From positions 1 to 10,066 of the forward strand of contig JAUWIR010000105.1 in the NCBI GenBank assembly GCA_030605265.1: a stretch of DNA of 10,066 bases, in the 5' to 3' direction. Of this stretch, positions 6,405 to 10,066 are shown in pieces. Every line of letters begins with the position of its first letter. The first letter of the stretch is position 1. Source of the DNA: Pseudomonadota bacterium. Lineage in GTDB: Bacteria > SZUA-182 > DTGQ01. The notes beneath the pieces were generated by a model. That model did no database searches. It was given only the letters and a program-made list of their open reading frames with translations, and had not been told where the DNA came from. The position numbers and the translations under genes are program-made.

Positions 6405-6734
6405 GGGACCAATCAAACTATAGTGACTGCCAAAGGAACCAGTTTGGGAAAAACCATATTATCTAATACTGCTTTTTGCAGTATAGAGATAAAAGAAGGA
6501 ATTTTTTCCTCCAAAAGCACGATCATCGGGAAAGTCCATCTTAAAACAAAATATGAGGATACTACTGATTTCTCTTTTTTTAATAGAGATTTACCAGTGG
6601 TCGGCATCCCTGATGTAGCACTTTATCTTGAAAACGGCTCCAGGGTGGTTACTGATAAAAATGGAAAATTTTCTATTCCCGAAGTCGGCTCCTGGAACCA
6701 TGAAATCTGCGACTGTAGCCAGGGAGTAAAATAA
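6405..6734 (+). pseudogene. Fragment of a large repeat-type surface protein (carboxypeptidase-regulatory/SdrD-B-like domain)
   Basis: A frame of about 109 residues follows an in-frame TAA near 6402-6404; the first possible start is a GTG at 6423 without a ribosome site. The segment GIPDVALYLENGSRVVTDKNGKFSIPEV, seen at about residues 61-88 from the GTG, fits the beta-sandwich repeats in which an 'x-LYLEDG-x-x-VxTDxxGKF' strand pair recurs, common in big bacterial adhesin or DUF11-type proteins. The frame then runs into unrelated residues (WNHEICDCSQGVK) and stops. There is no signal peptide, both ends are abrupt and the size is far below any family member. It is therefore read as an internal piece left by deletion. 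Function is inferred only from the domain type. Confidence 0.5.
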
Positions 6735-6790
6735 TTTGCCGGGTCGGCATAGGGAGAGGTAAATGGGCACGTACTACTCGCCCGGGCAAA
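6735..6790. repeat. GC-rich imperfect inverted repeat with 37-nt loop
   Basis: TTTGCCGGG (6735-6743) can pair with CCCGGGCAAA (6781-6790) over 9 bp with one bulged G. It begins right after the stop of the surface-protein fragment and ends 9 bp before the end of the MutT gene. On the minus strand a T-run (rc of 6788-6793) precedes the stem rather than follows it, so it is not a standard terminator for MutT. Confidence 0.55.
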
Positions 6791-6799
6791 AAATCAGGG

Positions 6800-7186
6800 T
6801 TAAAAGGCTTTTTCTTTAAGTCGTTTCACAATAGCAATATCAGCCTCGGCAAAATCATAATTATCGAATTCTTCCGGGAGTATCCATTTGATTTCTTCAT
6901 GGTCATTGAGCAAAAATTCCCCGGATAAATATTCAACCCTATAAGCTAAAAGTTCAATCGAGATATGACTATACTTGTATCTACTGGAGCAGATAAATTC
7001 TCCTATTCTTGTTTGGATACCAAATTCCTCAACAAGCTCTCTTTTTAAACAATGCTCAGGGGGCTCTCCCGCCTCAATTTTCCCACCGGGAAACTCCCAT
7101 TTATTCTCTAAATAATCGCCTTTCTTTCTTTTGGCAATCAATATCTTTCCCTTTTTTTCGAGAATGGCTGCTGTTACTCTTTGCAT
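6800..7186 (-). CDS. mutT: MutT-type Nudix hydrolase (8-oxo-dGTP diphosphatase family)
   Basis: A 128-residue cytoplasmic enzyme expected to hydrolyse oxidised nucleoside triphosphates such as 8-oxo-dGTP to the monophosphate and pyrophosphate, keeping damaged bases out of DNA. The Nudix box is complete at residues 35-57: GKIEAGE, then RELVEEFGI, with Glu50, Glu53 and Glu54 as the expected metal ligands. The N-terminal VTAAILEKKGKILIAKR and KWEFPGGK are characteristic of the MutT group, which also has this length. The C-terminal strand DHEEIKWILPEEF is likewise typical. The start is the ATG at 7184-7186; the ribosome site is weak (GAG 7-9 nt upstream). The gene is divergent from the outer-membrane barrel gene, with 244 bp between them, and has no operon partner. 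Substrate specificity could be broader than 8-oxo-dGTP, as in other small Nudix enzymes. Confidence 0.92.
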   Translation of the reverse strand: MQRVTAAILEKKGKILIAKRKKGDYLENKWEFPGGKIEAGEPPEHCLKRELVEEFGIQTRIGEFICSSRYKYSHISIELLAYRVEYLSGEFLLNDHEEIKWILPEEFDNYDFAEADIAIVKRLKEKAF

Positions 7187-7357
7187 ATTTTATCTCATTC
7201 AAGGGTTAAATAATTTTTCAAGGCTCACTCACTGTTTATCAATGTTATCAGGGACCTTAAAAGCTTATATGGTTTATATTCCTACAGTGAATTACTGTTC
7301 CACCTAAATCAATACAAAATCACCTATAAATATACCGATAAAATATCATCATTACTA

Positions 7358-7392
7358 GAAAAAAATTGAATTATTCATGAATCGATTTTTTC
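7358..7392. repeat. Inverted repeat in the divergent intergenic region
   Basis: GAAAAAAATTGA (7358-7369) pairs with TCGATTTTTTC (7382-7392) over 11 bp with one bulged A, leaving a 12-nt loop that contains ATTCATGAA. Lying between two divergent genes, it could be an operator or a weak hairpin in the leader of the barrel gene. Nothing else is recognised in 7187-7430. Confidence 0.4.
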
Positions 7393-7430
7393 ATGTTTCC
7401 ATCCATCTATAGATCTCGGGATCACTATAC

Positions 7431-8705
7431 ATGGCTCGAATAGTAAAATCTATTGTAGTAATAATGGAAGTTTTATTTGTTTTTTATAGTACTCCTTGTT
7501 TGGGGAGCACTTACGGAGCTTTTGATATAAATGTCCATGAAAAAACATACCTTTATCTTCAATCAAATCAAAAGGTACGGGGCAATAGAAATATTTTTAT
7601 TGAAACCGCCATGGATGTACTCGGTAAAAAAAAACTCCATAGGCAGGTAACTTTTGATTTTTCCTTGCGCCTCCAAATCGATTCAGACCAAAAATCACAA
7701 GGTGTTACTTCTAATCTTAAGGACAATGATAGGAAAAGAAACATAGTTGATCTCAATGAAGGATTTATTGAATACAGACAAAACAATTTTGATTGGTTTT
7801 TAGGTAAAAGGATTCATTCCTGGGGAAAAGGCGATTATTTTCACCCCTCTGATAGAATTAACCCTCAAGATTATACAGATTTTCTTGACACAGAAAAAAT
7901 GGGTGTTTTCTCTTTTGGAATGAAATATTATCCCAATGTAATCTCCCAATTAGAGATCCAATTCCTGCCTTTCTTTACTAAAAGCAGGCTCTATTTTACT
8001 AATTCCTCCTGGTCCATCTTTGATAGAGAGGTCAAGATAGAAGAAAAAATCCCCTCTGATGCTCAATATGCCTTACGATACTCTCTTTATCTTGAAAATT
8101 GGGACATAGAAATGATTTATATCAAAAAAAGAGAGGATCTTCCAACTCTTTTTTTTAACGATTTCAAGCAAATAGTTACAAAATATAAAAGGGCAAATAT
8201 TTTCTCTCTTGAGCAAGCAACAACAATAGCAAATAGGTTCGAACTGCATGGAGGACTAACCTATTATGATAATGATGAACCGCAGGTGTATGGAAAATTT
8301 GTAAATTACCTGATAGGGCTCAACTATTCCTTTAATGAAAATATTTTTTTTAAAAAAAATATTGATATAAGCAGCGAATTTTTGGGAACAATTGATATAA
8401 AAAAACCGGATGAAGATAAGGTAGATAAGATAGTTGGAGATTTTTTTCGTCTTTTTGAAAACTCCCTCTTTTTAAAAATATGTTTCTCTGTGGGGAATTT
8501 CTCCCTTATTGAAGTGTCAAATCTTTTTTTACTTGAACAATCCTCAAATGATATTTTACGAGTTGCCTATCGCCATAATTATAATGATCAACTGGAGTTA
8601 AAGCTTGGAGTGGATTGTATCTGGGGAAATAACAAAGAACCCATCTTTTATCGGTTTTCTAAAAATGATAGAATATTTTTTAAGGTAAAATATATATTTA
8701 ATTAA
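7431..8705 (+). CDS. Putative outer-membrane beta-barrel porin
   Basis: A 424-residue protein with a signal peptide: basic ARIVK, hydrophobic core to about residue 19, likely cleavage near CLG/STYG at 25-26. The rest alternates short amphipathic strands rich in Tyr, Phe and Trp with polar loops, as in outer-membrane barrels. The block GFIEYRQNNFDWFLGKRIHS followed by WGKGDYFHPSDRINPQDYTD (111-150) matches from memory a motif of large porin-like families (DUF1302/alginate-export type), where a strand is followed by GKQxxxWGxxD...NPxD. It ends in strand FFKVKYIFN. Function is probably passage or binding of an unknown solute across the outer membrane. The start is the ATG at 7431, the first after an in-frame TAG; its ribosome site is weak. 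The stop is TAATAA and the frame continues directly into a TolC fragment. Confidence 0.75.
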   Translation: MARIVKSIVVIMEVLFVFYSTPCLGSTYGAFDINVHEKTYLYLQSNQKVRGNRNIFIETAMDVLGKKKLHRQVTFDFSLRLQIDSDQKSQGVTSNLKDNDRKRNIVDLNEGFIEYRQNNFDWFLGKRIHSWGKGDYFHPSDRINPQDYTDFLDTEKMGVFSFGMKYYPNVISQLEIQFLPFFTKSRLYFTNSSWSIFDREVKIEEKIPSDAQYALRYSLYLENWDIEMIYIKKREDLPTLFFNDFKQIVTKYKRANIFSLEQATTIANRFELHGGLTYYDNDEPQVYGKFVNYLIGLNYSFNENIFFKKNIDISSEFLGTIDIKKPDEDKVDKIVGDFFRLFENSLFLKICFSVGNFSLIEVSNLFLLEQSSNDILRVAYRHNYNDQLELKLGVDCIWGNNKEPIFYRFSKNDRIFFKVKYIFN

Positions 8706-8711
8706 TAATTA

Positions 8712-8948
8712 TGGAAATATTTCGCTTTAGCCAAAGGCCAGATGGAAATTTATGCTGAATCCTTAAGATTGGCTGAGCAGCAGATGAGGGAAACAGAAGA
8801 CAGGATCGAGGTGGGCACCTTGGCTAAAACTGAGTTCTTTGCAGCTCAGGCGGAAGTGGCCCTCCGGCGAGAAAATCTGATCAATGCCAAAATTATAGGC
8901 ATCATCAAAATTAATGGCCTTCCCCCAAGGTGTATTATATCTTTCTGA
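8712..8948 (+). pseudogene. TolC-family outer-membrane efflux protein fragment
   Basis: Reading from TGG at 8712 in the frame of the upstream barrel gene gives WKYFALAKGQMEIYAESLRL, then AEQQMRETEDRIEVGTLAKT and AEVALRRENLINAK. This is the periplasmic coiled-coil helix of TolC-type efflux proteins, with the family's LAExQxxxxxxRxxxGxLxxxE pattern. Homology ends near 8891; the remaining residues up to the TGA at 8948 are unrelated. Only about 60 of some 400-450 residues remain, with no signal peptide or barrel strands. The ATG at 8742 lies inside the homologous helix and has no ribosome site, so it is not a true start. It is a relic brought next to the barrel gene by a rearrangement at about 8700-8711. 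Confidence 0.8.
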
Positions 8949-9001
8949 AAAGTAGGGGCCATATTTATTAATATAATTGCCTTCAGCCCCTCCCCCCCAG
9001 C

Positions 9002-10066
9002 TTATTCATGAGGTGGAAAATCAAGTAGATCTTCTTCTTGAGTAGTAGTAAGGGTCTCAGCAGCGGCTTTGGCAATGTTTGTCCAAAGATCATTTTTCCA
9101 CCATTCAAGGTAACGCTGGAATTGACGGCGGGTAGAGAAGACTACAAAGGGGGTTTTGGCTGTAAGCTCAAGAATTTGCTTGCAATGTTCAATTACTCTC
9201 TTTTTAATCTTTTTATTAATCGTTTTTTCATCAGCTGTGGAGGGAAAATGGTACAAGCGAAGCATTTCTAACTCGGCAAGGGTCCCGTGCGCCCACGCTT
9301 TGTCAATAGTTTCTTTAGCAGCCAGGTCCTGTGATGCCCAAGTCATAGTACCTTGCCAGGTATCTGAATCCGGTTCATTATTAAGTACGGCAGTAAGTGA
9401 AAGATACTGGGTAGCCGGCCAATGTTCTCTTCCTTCTTGCATGGCCTTTTCATACCAGGATAGTGCTTTCTGTAATGCCTGATTAACTTCTTCCTCGGGT
9501 CGTCCTCTTTTCCAAAGAATTTCAGCAGAACGTTTTTCTGTTGCGCCGCCTATACCAAAGCACTCGGTCCTAAACTTGCCGATAAACTTTCCCGCGTCCT
9601 TATCCTGCAGCTTTTTCTCCCATATTTGAAGCCTCTTGCGGGCCTGATTAATGGCCTTATCCAGGTCATGGTCATTTTTTGATTCCAGGGCTTGCTGGGC
9701 GCGATTTAGATCAACGTCAATTGCACGACGTATTTGCCTCATCCAGAACCACTCCACCTCATTATCAAAATCTGGTAGAGGGGATGCATAAGCGACAAGG
9801 CCTGCCCAGTCATGATCGTGGTGGGCGCTGATATATAACTTTTCGCGCAGCCCTTGCAGCGCCCAGCGAGGATCATCACCGCGGAGCAGACGCTCGTAAA
9901 GCAACATTGTTATCCGTACGGAGCCTCTTTTGGTAAGTGGGAATTGGGAAGCAAAAACCCACGGGATACCAAAGGCGTGCAAATCATGTGCAATGCTGCT
10001 ACCTGGTACAAGCACAGAACCGGGATTACCGGAATCGCAAGTGGCAAGTGTGACCACCAAAGGTTG
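9002..10066 (-). CDS. CHAT-domain caspase-like protease, N-terminal part outside the window
   Basis: The C-terminal 354 residues of a larger protein; the frame is open through the right edge, and the internal TTG at 10058-10060 is not its start. Counting from the edge, VVTLATCDSGN holds the expected catalytic Cys10 (codon 10037-10039). It is followed by the CHAT p10-like half: VPGSSIAHDLHAFGIPWVFA, SQFPLTKRGSVRIT, and LLYERLLRGDDPRWALQGLRE. The catalytic His lies upstream, off the window. Residues about 100-354 are mainly helical and TPR-like, e.g. ALQKALSWYEKAMQEGREHW followed by PATQYLSLTAVLNN. CHAT proteases are cysteine peptidases of the caspase clan, often part of signalling or abortive-defence proteins in bacteria. 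Base composition is clearly more GC-rich than the neighbours, which suggests later acquisition. The partner gene and N-terminal sensor or effector domains cannot be seen. Confidence 0.88.
   Translation of the reverse strand, partial: QPLVVTLATCDSGNPGSVLVPGSSIAHDLHAFGIPWVFASQFPLTKRGSVRITMLLYERLLRGDDPRWALQGLREKLYISAHHDHDWAGLVAYASPLPDFDNEVEWFWMRQIRRAIDVDLNRAQQALESKNDHDLDKAINQARKRLQIWEKKLQDKDAGKFIGKFRTECFGIGGATEKRSAEILWKRGRPEEEVNQALQKALSWYEKAMQEGREHWPATQYLSLTAVLNNEPDSDTWQGTMTWASQDLAAKETIDKAWAHGTLAELEMLRLYHFPSTADEKTINKKIKKRVIEHCKQILELTAKTPFVVFSTRRQFQRYLEWWKNDLWTNIAKAAAETLTTTQEEDLLDFPPHE

Noticed and set aside
6413..6607. Minus-strand frame opposite the surface-protein fragment
   Set aside because: The plus-strand frame has a recognisable domain; this one has none and is a shadow.
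7009..7209. Plus-strand frame over mutT
   Set aside because: Shadow of the Nudix gene, whose catalytic box is complete on the other strand.
7568..7786. Minus-strand frame within the barrel gene
   Set aside because: No domain or ribosome site; it overlaps well-supported coding sequence.
9038..9482. Plus-strand frames over the CHAT gene
   Set aside because: Both are antisense shadows of the CHAT protein's helical C-terminal region.

Overview
The window reads as chromosomal DNA of an uncultured, AT-rich, diderm (Gram-negative-type) bacterium. Three things point to this: an outer-membrane beta-barrel gene with a signal peptide, a TolC-type efflux-protein fragment, and a secreted subtilase with an N-terminal signal sequence. 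Starts are mixed ATG, GTG and TTG, several with good purine-rich Shine-Dalgarno sites. The lineage cannot be fixed from sequence alone. No rRNA, tRNA or CRISPR array was seen.

Layout. Positions 1-1320 are a gene graveyard: a possible transposase scrap, an aldehyde dehydrogenase fragment, and a class III (PLP) aminotransferase broken by frameshifts and an internal deletion, the last two on the minus strand. An intact ferredoxin-NADP-reductase-like flavoprotein follows at 1402-2115 (+). Then comes a minus-strand cluster: an intact small cupin (2643-3050) followed by what looks like the remains of a hybrid sensor kinase (membrane segment 2344-2628, truncated receiver domain 2151-2312). A small acidic protein (3292-3501, +) has its own SD and a -10-like box. 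It faces a large secreted serine protease (3742-6060, -), whose prodomain carries a nine-cysteine CxxC-repeat loop.

The stretch 6061-6422 is AT-rich and non-coding, with a terminator-like hairpin. It is followed by a fragment of a surface-protein domain (6405-6734, +), a GC-rich inverted repeat (6735-6790), an intact MutT-type Nudix hydrolase (6800-7186, -), an outer-membrane barrel (7431-8705, +) joined in the same frame to a TolC fragment (8712-8948), and a CHAT-family caspase-like protease (9002-10066, -) cut by the right edge and visibly richer in GC than its surroundings.

How it fits together. I see no coherent operon or pathway. The pattern is intact, mostly single genes separated by truncated remnants of unrelated genes, as expected of a rearranging, low-constraint region. 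The most unusual items are the cysteine-rich insert in the subtilase prodomain, the acidic small protein next to it, the antisense Tyr-Asp peptide frame at 3166-3306, and the fused aminotransferase/aldehyde dehydrogenase relic. I did not find a convincing new multi-gene system.
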